A stretch of 64,000 nt of DNA from Parasponia andersonii (taxonomy: Eukaryota; Streptophyta; Magnoliopsida; Rosales; Cannabaceae): contig JXTB01000598.1 in the NCBI GenBank assembly GCA_002914805.1, positions 140,313-204,312 on the forward strand, written 5' to 3'. The notes below the pieces were generated by a model. It was not told the origin of the DNA. It did no database searches and saw only the letters and a program-made list of their open reading frames with translations. A program made the translations under genes and the position numbers. This document shows positions 1 through 17,476 of this stretch, one piece after another (positions within the stretch are counted from its first letter, which is position 1; every line of letters begins with the position of its first letter).

Positions 1-3000
1 GCTGTTGAGATTGAGAAAATTGAGATTGAGAAAATTGTGCCTGATGGCAAACAGGAAACTGAAATCGATGTGGTTGGTATTTCAGGCAAAGATTATGAGA
101 AACCTGTGGAAAAAACTAATGCCTTCTCACCTGATCGTGATAAGCTCAAAGAGCGTCAAAATTTACTTGGAAGTTTGTTTGATGAAGGGGACGATACTGT
201 TAAGGATGGCTCTAGGTATGAACAATCTGACAGCTCTGAGAGGACGTCTAAAGGAAAGTATAAAAGGGGTGGGGAGGTAAAACACTCAGATGACAAATCT
301 GAGAGGGGGAAAAGGTCAAAAGTGGAAAACTCATGCCAACCATCTGTTTCTGGCAGGAGGGATGTTCATTACCAGGAGAGTTCTCACAGATTGCCTTATA
401 AACTCATTGAAGACCCTAATAGGAGCCCCATTGTTCAAGTGACAAATGGAGCTGACAGGGATGGGAATGGTGAACTGACTTCACAGAAAGGAAATATCCA
501 AACGTTTTCTGGAAAATCTAGTGCAGATTTTCAGCAGTCAAGTAGAAGGTCATTTGAACAAAATGCACCGGCAAAGGCTCCTGATTTAACAGAGAGACCT
601 CATAATTATGCTGAAAGCTTGGGACGTGGCCGTAAATATTCTGAAAAGAGTTCTCATGTACATGAAGATTTCCCTTCACAAAAGTCTAAATTTCAAAAAG
701 ATCCTCAATATGAGGATGGTTATGCTAATGAGAAAAAGGTTTCAAGAAATTCCAAGGAAGTTGGTGTAAGAGGCAAACAGTCAGTGCCCTTTGATTCACA
801 TTACAAGAAACATGGTGAAGGAGTTGGAAAGTTCAAGGATGGTGGACAGATTTCTGGCTCATTTTTGGGTACTTCCCCGAAAGATAATGGTAGAACAGGT
901 GCTGAGAGATCCCCTGCCGTTCATGGGAGAGGCAGTAAACTCCAAAGAGAGCATTCAGACTTGGAGTTAGGTGAACTCCGTGAGCCCCTTCCTGAGGAAG
1001 CATCTGTTAAAAAGCAATTTGAAAGAAAAAGTTCATTTAAGCAGTCAGAGAATAAACCGGGCACCTCAGACAACTGGATCTCAGATAGTAAAGGGAAGCC
1101 TGCTGGAAAGACGACTTTAGATTTGGGAAAGTCCTCTTCGCCAGACCTGAATGCCAAGGTTCCAAGCAATTTGGAAGGCTCAAATAAGAAGAGGAACCAT
1201 GAAGATCGTGCTGAAGATTCAAGACGCTCTCAACAGAGGGTTATACAATCTCAACTGCAATACCATTCAAGAGCAGACAATGTTGAATTGCTGCAGTCCA
1301 ACAAAGTTGCTGAGATGAATGGTAATTCTCGACAAAATGAAGATGGAGTGAGACTTGGGAATGCTCTGGAAGGCTATGGAGAAAGCAACAAGAAAGCACC
1401 TGCTTCTGCTTCTCAGCAGCATGATAGAAGACGAGGACTAGTTTCCAACTCTGTGAAAGAAAGGAAAAAAGGTACATCAAATACAATGGCAGAATTAACT
1501 GAAGGACGAACTGAGTTACTTTTGGCAGAGGGCAATAATAGTGAACGGAAGAGAAGGGATTCTTCCTCAGACGAAAATAGTTGTTCTTACTCTAAATATG
1601 AAAAAGATGCGCCAGATCTCAAGGACCCAATAAAGGATTTTTCTCAGTAAGTAGGCGTATTAGAGCTTTGTGTTAATGAATCCCTTCTAACCATAAACAC
1701 CCCTGTCCCTCCATTTTGGGGGCAGAGTTAGGTTTACTGCTGGTTTTGTTGTTTTAAATAACATCTTATTCCAATATTTTCTTTTCCTCTCTTAGGTATA
1801 AAGAATACGTGCAGGAGTATCGTGATAAGTATGATTCATACTGTTCCCTCAACAAGATCCTAGAGAGTTACAGGTAAGCTAAGGAAACATAATAAGATGG
1901 CACGCTTGACACTTGTTTAGTGCTTATTACGTTTATGCTTTTATTCTTTAGCTTTCATGTATTTTAAAGCGAAAGTACAACTTTTGAATTTAGGAAGGAG
2001 TTTGATCAACTTGGAAAGGACCTTGAGCTGGCTAAAAGCAGGGATATGGAGAAATATTATAACATCTTGGAGCAACTGAAGGAATCCTATCGTCAATGTG
2101 GCACGGTATGCTCATCTAGATTCAACCATGTTTTTGCTGAATAGTTGGTACTTTAGGCTTAAGTGTTTGAGCAAAATTTGGTCAGTGAGATATTTTATCA
2201 CGGTATGGCTTCTTTTCGGTCAAATGCTTTGTTAGACCACAACTTTATTTTTGACTTTTTATTGATTTATTCTTTTCCTCCACCATGTGCTCTGTTCACC
2301 CAGTTTTAGTCTTTGCTCATCTATCCTTTCTCAATTTGTTATACTGCGATAGGTTCTTCTCTGGATGACTAGTCTCGATCCATTTACTTCTTTTTTCTTT
2401 TTCTTTTTTCTTTGAGGTGAGTCTTGATCCAATTACTACTGAAGTACTACTTCATAATCTTTTATTTTATTCTATTTTTAACTCAAAGCCATTGTTCAAC
2501 ATACTTCAAACAGCTGTAATCTCGGAAGTTTTTTTGTTGCAAAATTCTAGCAGTCTAGTTCCCATACCGTGTTATTTTTATGTTGTCAAGTTTCGTCTTT
2601 TCCATAGCATGGTCAACCCACAAAACCTAATTCATGTCTTGTACATATCCCATGTCCCAACCTTAAATTGCAATTCTACATATTAAGCCTCCAGAAAATA
2701 AAGTAGGGTGGGTATCAGCATATGTCGAACTTCCAGTGCTTATGGCAGAGTTTGGAATTATTTCTTTTGATGATAAAAGATTAATAAGGAAAAGTCTGAG
2801 CTCTCTGATTTGATGAAATGAAATGTACCTAAGTGGGTTTTAGAACTGATGCTCTGTGGTACACGACACTATTTTACATTATTAGCATGAAATTCTCCTT
2901 GAAATTACCTTTTCTTTGTCAAACTGAAACTTACTTGTCTCAAGTAATGATGTAACCTGCAGAGACACAAGAGGCTGAAGAAAATATTTGTGGTGCTTCA

Positions 3001-3187
3001 TGAAGAATTGAAGGTGATTTTTGCTAACTCTGTCGACACTTCAAGTTCTGATTTTTCAACATTACAAAGTTCTAGTTAGATTTGGTGGTTGTTTTTTTCA
3101 CATTACTGATTCTGTATATCTTGTATCTCATTGCAGCACCTTAAGCAGAGGGTTAAAGATTTTGCACTTTCTTATGGAAAAGATTGA
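1..3187 (+). CDS. ELL/occludin-homology (OCEL) domain protein, 5' end outside window
   Basis: The reading frame is open from base 1, so the start lies upstream. Inferred exons are 1-1646, 1796-1873, 1994-2105, 2963-3013 and 3137-3187; they join in frame to 645 residues plus a TGA stop. About 548 residues of the first exon are hydrophilic, rich in Ser, Lys, Glu and Arg, and look disordered. The last ~97 residues (YKEYVQEYRDKYDSYCSLNK onward, ending LSYGKD) match the helical occludin/ELL C-terminal domain. In animals this domain occurs in the RNA polymerase II elongation factor ELL and in occludin; plant members with long disordered N-termini are usually annotated as dentin-sialophosphoprotein-like. 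A nuclear role in transcription elongation is inference from the domain. An AATAAA lies at 3535-3540 in the 3' UTR. The missing N-terminus could carry another domain. Confidence 0.85.
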
Positions 3188-3631
3188 AGAGTGATTTGAA
3201 TTCCACCTTTTCATACCAGACTGTGACTTTAAAGATGATGGAACCTTGCCACGATATTTTCCATACAAGACTGCTTCCTTCGTCCAGTAGAGATGTCCAC
3301 AACTATTGTTCAGCCCCGGCAATAGTATACATGTACATTTACCTTTCTTTTTGTACATTATTTTTGTACCATTACCTTGGGTTCAGGCTTTTTGTTTTTG
3401 TTCAGCCTGACCTTGTTTATTTTTGGGCTTGACTTTTCCGTTTTTGCTGAATATTAATCATAAACTTGTCTATTTTGTGCATTAGGAGCAGGAGGGTGGG
3501 GAGGTATAGGATAGGACTGTAGGAGTCATGTTTAAATAAATATTTTTTGGGAGAGTGTCATGTTGATAGTTGCCTAAATATTAAGTACAAACTTTTCTTT
3601 TGGTTGAAATCAGACGTTCCAAATCTTTACT

Positions 3632-6565
3632 AGAGCATCTCCAATGGGAGTGCCATAACTCATTGCAACGTTATATTTAATATATTTTTTAGCATTGTCT
3701 AAAAACTGCACCTCGGATGGTATGTCATATTTGACATAATTTGTGGTACGTGTTAAATATGACACTAAAAGTAGCATATTTCAAATTTTAGCACGTGAAT
3801 TTATAATATTGTCATAGTAAAATGTGTTAGTTTACGATCTTGTCACTAGAATATAATTAAACTTACAATATTTGTATTATAGTATGGTTAAAATTTTATA
3901 ATATCACCATTATTTTAAAATCTAAAATATGTGCACATTTCACAATGTGACAAAAATTGATATGTTTAAATTTGTTTGTTTTTTCTTTCTTTTATCTAAA
4001 TTTTATTTACTATTTTACCTTTACTAAATTTTATAAATTAGAACTCCCATTCCCTATTCTTCTACTCACGTAGTTTACGAAATAAAGAATATTATTCAAA
4101 TACATTATGAGTGTAATGGAGTTTTTATAATTAACAATTGGATAGCAAAACACGAAGATTTTATAGTAGAAAACATATATTTTGTAAATAAAAAAATACT
4201 TGAATATAAACTGTTACAACTCAAAATTCGGGCTAATGACAGAAGGGGAATTTCACAAGAATGAACTGTCCTTGATTTATTTGAAAAATATCTAAAAAGT
4301 TTTAGTTTATAAAACAGTTTACTTTAGATAAAATATTGGAATTCCATCCCGTGAACCTCTCCTAAAGTTCGTATACACTATTAAATATAAATCGAAAAAA
4401 AACCGAAAAGAACGTAAATCAAATATATGTTCAAGCATCATCATCATCCACGTCAGAGCAGACGTTAGAATGACATATATGAGTTCACGAACAAAAATAG
4501 AAAGTATTAATCTTGGTTTAATGCTAAAACAAAATTCAAATAGTCCAAACACTACAACAACACGCTTCAAGCATTACCAAGATAACGAACTACAATTCCG
4601 ATGACCTCGTACTCTTCTTGATCTCCAAAATCGCACTGGACACCACCTGAGGAAGAGAGGAAGGGAGTGAGCATAAAATGCTCAGTAGGAAAAATAGTTA
4701 CCTTGATCGAAAATATTTTAATGGTGGAAAGCTCCTGCATAGTTAGTTTAAATCTAATACGTACATATATGATAATCTAAAACTGGAAATCGTCACGTAT
4801 ATGTATAAATAAATCAGTATAATCAAAAACATTCAATTCAGATGCACATGACGCAAATCAACCCATACCCATGAGCTCACATCCTCTCGTCTATGGAAAC
4901 CCAGGATGATGGCATGGAAACCCAGAATGATGGCACTAAGTGTACCTAACAGTCTGCCTGACACCTAAGCTTATACCCGGATGGGACACCAATGTGTCGC
5001 TTACCAAACTTGGAGGGACAACCGAATTGTCTACGCATGTCAAATGGGGAGGTAATCAAAAGTAACAATACCCCGCACGGGTAAGTAGCAATACCCTGCA
5101 CGGGTTTACAGACTCTATACCGACGGTGGGGTACGCAACGCTACACTGTAAATCCACGATGCTAGCACTGTGCTCATGTATGATCCTATGACATGTGTAA
5201 CACAGAACTGAAGTGTGAAAATAATCGTACTCTAGTTTTTCAATAAAATAAGTATATTAGGTTTTTATAGAAAAACGGACAGCACAACAGCCTTATTTTT
5301 TATATACCCAAAATAACCTGCACTCAGAAAATCCCCAGAGCAATACAGCATATATGTATATCATACCATCACATATGTTCAAGAAATTCAAAAACCACAT
5401 TTGTTCTCGTATGTTGCAGAAATTAAGTTTTATTCGAAAATAGTATAAAACGAAAGTAACCGAATCCCTACCTCACAAGAATAGCGATACCACACTATTG
5501 AATCCTCAAGACGTTGTTGACGATCGTCCGGAGGGTCGGGAACCAATTTCAAGCCTTTGATCACCCCATTGCGAAAAACACTCTTCTCAACGGAGCTTCA
5601 AATCCACAAATGGACTTCTTCACTGAATTCCTAGCACCCAAAATAGCTAGGTTAGACATATAACTTGTCTATTTCCGGTCCGGGCCCACACCGGACTGGT
5701 GGCACACAAATCGAGGTAAAATCTTAGCCGTCTGATTTCGATTTTCGTGCCGATCACCAAACATAGGCAATATATATATATATATATATACATCAAACTT
5801 CCCCATTTTCTGAGTACAGTCCAAAAATGACAACAAAATCACGATCCAACGGCTAGATTAAAAAGTCAGCTAAAGCTCAAAATATTTCAAAAATAGCAAC
5901 TTTTGATTCGGGCAGTATAGGGTTAAGATATATATATATCTTGAGTTTCCTCTCGACGAGACGAATTCAACGAGCCTGGTTAGAGGTCAAATGGTGGCCG
6001 GAATCGTCGCTGGCGACGAAAAATCCAAAACAGCCCACTTCCTTTTTTCCGGCAACGGCAGCTTCTCCGGCAGCAAAAGCTGGTCAGCATCGGCTCGGCA
6101 TGGTACGGGGGAGCTCTGCCGATGGGCTGCTCGGGCGGATGACGGCGGGAGGTGACGCGGCCTTCTTCTTCCCCTTCGGCTGAGCAAGAGAGAGCGCTGG
6201 GAGAGAGAGTCGGATGAGGAAGAGAGAGAGAGTGACTGGGAAAAGGGAACCCACGTGAGTGGTCATATGAGACTGTGCAAATTTTTAAAAAATTTGCACT
6301 ATAGTCCCCGGTTCCCAAACTCCATCAATTCAATTCTCAAAATTAATTACAATTTAGTCCTTCTGCACAAAATTTTTACAAATTAATTCACTCAATATAA
6401 TATCCGAAAATTAGTAAAATATTCAAATTACCCTCCCAAAAATCCGGATTTTTACATAAACTGACATTGTTTTTAGCGTGTATGTATTGGAGTAAAATAA
6501 AAAATATGTGTTAAATTTAAAATATCATGCTAAATTTAAGTTTAGCACATCTTTGGAGAAGGTCT
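3632..6565. mobile_element. Degenerate terminal-inverted-repeat element, interrupted by a solo LTR
   Basis: The left end reads AGAGCATCTCCAATGG and the reverse complement of the right end reads AGACCTTCTCCAAAGA, an imperfect inverted repeat. Without the inserted LTR the element would be about 0.7 kb, and both flanks carry related motifs around 'atgtgttaaat' and 'tagcac'. The left terminus is nearly the same as that of the element at 7084, so the two are probably one family. No transposase is visible. No convincing target duplication was found, so the outer ends are approximate. Confidence 0.4.
4212..6456. mobile_element. Solo LTR, about 2.2 kb, with 5-bp target duplication
   Basis: The segment begins TGTTAC and ends TTTACA, the TG...CA termini expected of a long terminal repeat. 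It is flanked by an identical 5-bp direct repeat TAAAC at 4207-4211 and 6457-6461, as expected of an integrase-mediated insertion. Between these ends I see no gag-pol, primer-binding site or second LTR, which suggests a solo LTR left by recombination. Its inner part (about 4580-6260) is GC-richer than the surroundings and contains only short open frames, which I do not call as genes. Long LTRs of this kind are typical of plant Ty3/Gypsy chromoviruses, but assignment to that group is inference. Confidence 0.7.
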
Positions 6566-7083
6566 AAACTTGTCCGTCAGTCTTTATATTTGAAGTTTTT
6601 TTTTTTTTTTTTCGTTTGAACGAAGGACTCCTATTTTACTTTAAACGGTAGTTGGATACTTGAGTAGATTAAGTGGCTTTTACGGATCTCCTATTTGTTT
6701 GGGTGTTTTTTTTTTTTTTTTTGGTTTGGTGGCCGGGTGAGAATGGCCGATGTTTAAAAGTTACTAGAGAAAAAATCTTCATTTTTTTTTTTTTTTTCTA
6801 AATGGGTTGTGTTTTAACGCATCCGTCTTATAAATACTAATACTGTGTACATAAACAAAATGTTTCCCAACTCCAATTCTCTCCTCAATTCTTATTATTA
6901 TAATTATTACTGTTATTATTATTATTATTTTGGATGTCATCCTACGGTATTAGTCAGCTAAAAGGATTTAGAAATAAATAAATACAATAAATAAACAAAA
7001 GTATAGAAGGTTTGCTTTGCTTAGCAAGATCCGACTCTCGGCTCGCACCAAAGAACTCTTAAATAAGCCAATTAAGTTGCGTG

Positions 7084-7320
7084 AGAGCATCTCCAATCCA
7101 ATGCTAAATTTATGTACTAATGTTGTAATTCATATAATTTAGCAAACGAATCATTGGAACCATATTTTGCTATATTAATTACTGACCAAAATTTTTTTAA
7201 AAATATACTCAGGATAGTAATTTGCTTTAGTAAAAATAAAATAATAGACCAGATTTAGCATTTTGATATTATTTGTGCAAAATATGATATTAGTATTGAC
7301 ATATGTATTTAGGATGCTCT
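7084..7320. mobile_element. Short MITE with AGAGCATC termini
   Basis: About 237 bp bounded by AGAGCATC on the left and its exact reverse complement GATGCTCT on the right, AT-rich inside, with no coding capacity. The left end continues CTCCAATCCAATGCTAAA, resembling the left end of the element at 3632. No clear target duplication was seen. Confidence 0.55.
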
Positions 7321-7939
7321 GACACAATTTGTTTCATTTGTTTACAGCATTACATGGCAATATAACAGGCATTGCCAATTTTTACTATCATCTGTAATTA
7401 AAATTTTGACACTACACTTGATTTTCGCTATTGGGTTCGGAGCCTTTTTTTTTTTTTTTTTCACCTAATAGAATTTGAACGGTTGAACCCCTCCCCTTAT
7501 ACACAAACACACCCTCTAAAATCCATTTGGGATTGATCATGGATGCTATTCTTTTAAAAGCGGCTTTAAATAAAAAAAAAAAAAAAAAAGAGAGAGAAGA
7601 GAAGATGCTTGGTAAGATTTTGCTCATGGTCAATAGATTTTGAAAGCTCACGCGTAATCACTATTTTAATTTGAATTTAATAAACATATACAATTTTTTT
7701 TGAAATATCATTATGCAACATACACAATATATAGTTTGCAAAATGTTTTGATGTTAATTTTAAATAGCAGAACAGTTTTATAAATAAATTTATTAAATAC
7801 TTAAATATTTTTTCTTACAACTAATTCTTGCTCACAACATAGTTCCAAAGTTACAACACAATACAATAATACCAAATTAGTTCGAAAAAATAAAATTTTT
7901 ATTTATTTTCTATTTACAACACAATAATAGTGTTATAAC

Positions 7940-8460
7940 TAGAGGAGTCAATTGGGCCAAACCATCCAATACGACCTTGAATAGTGAAGGGCTGGGCTGG
8001 GCAATTTTTGTAGGCATGGGTCAGCTGAAGCCCTTAAGGGACTAGGACTGACCTGACATTTAGGTCCTAGGCCAAGGCACAACCCAAGCACATCAAGGGT
8101 CAAGACTAGCTCGTAGATAATTACCACTTTTTTCAAATGTTTAACTAAATTTATCACTATTATTAGATTCTACTATTTTTGGGAGGAAATTTGTCAAGAA
8201 TCTGTCAAGAATCCATCAAGAATCCGTCAAAAATCCATCAAGAATCTGTCAAGATTATTAATGACGTCAAGAATCTATCAAGAATCCGTCGAGATCGTTA
8301 AAATTCGTCAAGAATTTATTTAAAAAATAATTTAATGGTAGATTTAATTAATGAGGAAAAAATTTATATTCACATAAATTATTCTCAGTCCTAGCACGTC
8401 ATGGGCTTAGGCTGGCTCTAACTAGTGAAAGGTTTAAGCTTAGCCCTTTGTCATTGTATA
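7940..8460. mobile_element. Possible non-autonomous element with GGGCC/GGGCT-rich ends
   Basis: The left side (gaggagtcaattgggcc, then repeated gggctgggc) and the right side (atgggcttaggctggct) are GC-rich islands in AT-rich DNA. The layout resembles common plant non-autonomous elements whose ends read like 'GGGCCGGGC'. Ends and family are uncertain and no transposase is present. It contains the short tandem array at 8192-8312. Confidence 0.35.
8192..8312. repeat. Tandem repeat of about 12 bp (GTCAAGAATCYR type)
   Basis: About ten imperfect copies of a 11-12 bp unit reading roughly tcaagaatccg, with C/T and G/A variation between copies. It lies inside the possible element at 7940-8460. Confidence 0.75.
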
Positions 8461-8477
8461 GAGAAATATAAATATTA

Positions 8478-8657
8478 TGAGCAATGCTATAGGCACCGAC
8501 GATGCCCAGTATTACATAAGATAACAGTTTAATATTGTATAATTATAATTAATAAATTAGGTCCTACACGGATTTTACTTGACATGTAATTATAATCATC
8601 AAGTATTACTATTTTACATAGTGTTGGACGCCATATGGTGTCCTATAACATTATTCA
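8478..8657. mobile_element. MITE of about 180 bp
   Basis: The left end TGAGCAATGCTATAGGCACC pairs with the reverse complement of the right end, TGAATAATGTTATAGGACAC, as a terminal inverted repeat of about 20 bp with several mismatches and a one-base shift. The similarity continues further inward. There is no coding content. Confidence 0.55.
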
Positions 8658-9261
8658 AATATATTTTGAGAAACTAAATAAATGACTAATTTTTTTAATT
8701 TAGTTTAAGTAGATATTTATATTTTAAATGTTACTAAATATCCACTTCTATGTAAAATGCTAGAATTATTTCCATTTCTATCATTAGGTGAGTCGAATGC
8801 TATATACATAATGTTAACTAATTTATCAAAAATTTTTAAGTATCATAACTAATTTATCAAAATTTTTATTTTTATAACAATAAGCAAGTAAATTGTTACT
8901 ATTTGGATTAAAAATTATTATAAATAAATTTAATATTATTCACCTATTTAATAGTCGCAACTCACCTTAGTATTACAAATTAAAAAAAGTATTTAACATA
9001 TCTGGTATTATCCGATCTACATTAGCTTTTAGTGGCAAACTTAACAGCACACCTCTCCTAAAATAAAACTTCAAAAATAAAATAAAAAAGAACTTGAACA
9101 ATTGACCTTGGAAGACGAAGTGGGCGTGTTGAAATACGAAAATTTTATTTAATTTTTTACATTTACGCGACCAATATGTCAATATCGTCTGTGGTCATTT
9201 TTTAAAATAATTATTATTTGCACAAAAATAATTGCAGTTAGTCTAAGAAAATTCAATCTTA

Positions 9262-9409
9262 CCTCCTCTCTCTCTCTCTCTCTCTCTCACCCAAATAAAG
9301 TTTCATTATTATTAATCTGCAGTCTCTCACTGAAGATTCTGATCAAAGGCCCAAATTATCCAACACCAAGATCTCACTCTCACTCTCTCTCTCTCTCTCT
9401 CTCTCTCTC
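9262..9409. repeat. Two (CT)n microsatellites upstream of the GDH-like gene
   Basis: Pyrimidine dinucleotide runs lie at 9262-9288 and 9381-9409. Plant core promoters and 5' leaders are often CT-rich, and these probably lie near the transcription start of the downstream gene. The coding start is about 1.1 kb further on, so one or more 5' UTR introns are likely; a donor-like 'ggtactt' occurs at about 9523. Confidence 0.7.
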
Positions 9410-10537
9410 GCTTGCAATGAATTCAGGTTTTGGAGAAACTAGACTTTTCTGAAAGCCAGTTTCAGGCTGCAACTCAACTCTCTGGTGTCGCCAAATTCAT
9501 ATTTTCTTCTCTTCCATTCATACGGTACTTGATCATCTTTCTCGATTTTAACTTCTGGGTTCACTTTATAATTGAAAATTATCTTCTGGGTATTGTTCAA
9601 ATCGAAAAAATATGGCTTGGTTCTTTTGAAAACTGAATAATTGTTGCTACTCTTGTTCTGGGTTTTTGACTTTTTGGCTGAAAATCTTGGGACTTGGAAA
9701 AAAATACGAACTTTATGTTTGTTCCTGTTGTTTTTTTGGCGTAATTGAAAGGTTGTTAAATTCCATAGTTGTCTTGTTTGGGCTTTGGAGGGTCTCAAAG
9801 GTAAACTTAGAGAATTTAGTGTACGAGAATTGGGTCTCTTTTTCTCTATTGTTTTGGCTGCTAGGATCCGTACAGCGTTATTTATTGTTTTTTGAGTTGT
9901 TGTAGTGGGAACTAGGCCTAGAGAAATGTTGGTTTTGCATAAAGCAATTTACTTGCTTATGTTATACTTTCAATTTGAATAATTTTAAAGTAGACTGAAT
10001 TCTGAAATGGTACAGGAAGTTGAGTATAAGTACCAGAAATCAGGGAAGTTTAAGGGCTTTATAGTTTCGTGGATACAGGGGTTTACAGAGTTACACCGTC
10101 GTGGTTGGTTGATTGATTCTGTTTTTTTTTTTTTTTGGTTGATCCTGAGGAATGTAATGTATTCGTGTCCTGTGTCTGAAAGGCTAAGTACTTGAACCAT
10201 GTCATTTTTAGTAGCGGATTATATTTGTGTTGTACCTTCTGTATTCTTACACACATTAGTTGGTAAAAAACTGCAGGGCAAGTGACAGTGCAATAGCTCA
10301 ACTTGGCTAAAGCAACTGTCAACTTTGCCGTTGGTTTGGAAGCGTATTCCTACAATTTCCAACAAATGAAGTATGTGAGTTTGGTACTTTTGAATACTTA
10401 TGATTTCATTTCGCTATCATGTATTCAGAAACTAGTTGGGTGTTTATTAATTTTGGACCGTTTAGCCAAAGACGTTAACTGTATAGTGTTTAACAGACAT
10501 TTCAGAATTTATGTTGTGACTTCTGCGTAAGATTGTC

Positions 10538-16662
<6,125 letters not shown>

Positions 16663-17476
16663 AACTCGGCCAAACATTATTGTCCAAAGACCTAAATGTT
16701 CTTCAAAAGATGGTTCCCGTTAACTTGTAGATATCATGCGAGCGGCAAAGTTGTGGATCATTGCTTGCCGGAATTGTTTTAAATGGTTTGGGGATCTGTC
16801 TAAGCTCATGCTACCACATGGAAGTTATAGGAGATTCCTCTGTAACATACATGCAGCCTATTATCTTCTGTGTGGCGAAGCGGTAGCATGCTGAGAAGAG
16901 ATTGAAATATACGCATAATGCAAGAAAGATGTGTAGTATTTGTAACTGTAGCGAGTCTTGTACTGGTCAGGGGAGGAACTGAAAATTCGTGCTCGAGAAG
17001 TGTTTCGTATGGGGCTCAGTTGAGATGTAAATGCGCCTATCGCATTCTTGTTAATTATTAATGAAAGATGAAAAAAATTTAACCATTTATTGTAATTCAT
17101 CAGTATATAAACGTTTACCCACATTGTTTGTATGTTGACTTGAACAAGCATGAACCATAAAGAAAAGTGAATGAAGCATGAGCAGGAATTTTAACGCCAT
17201 GATTTATTGTCATATATAGAACAAAAACGAAAGTTATTTTAATAGCATATGGCTAGCAATGCAGACGCATACACACATGTCCAATGACAAAATTTTTCGT
17301 ATATTTCTCATGCAAAATGGAGACTTAATTCCTCAGCTAAGTATCCAAACTATAATATGATCATCTTTCTCAGCCATATAAACCTTTCACCCCGAGAAAT
17401 TCTCAAGTACAAGCAAAAGACATGCCAAGAGAAAGGGGCACAAGTTTTCGGGCCAATCAGTGCTCCATAAACATTC

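Noticed and set aside
5980..6318. 112-codon minus-strand frame and an 80-codon plus-strand frame
   Set aside because: Both lie inside the solo LTR, in its GC-rich part, and show no retroelement or cellular domain.
9439..9798. 119-codon minus-strand frame upstream of the GDH-like coding start
   Set aside because: It lies over the likely 5' leader region, has no recognisable domain, and its composition reflects AT-rich sequence.
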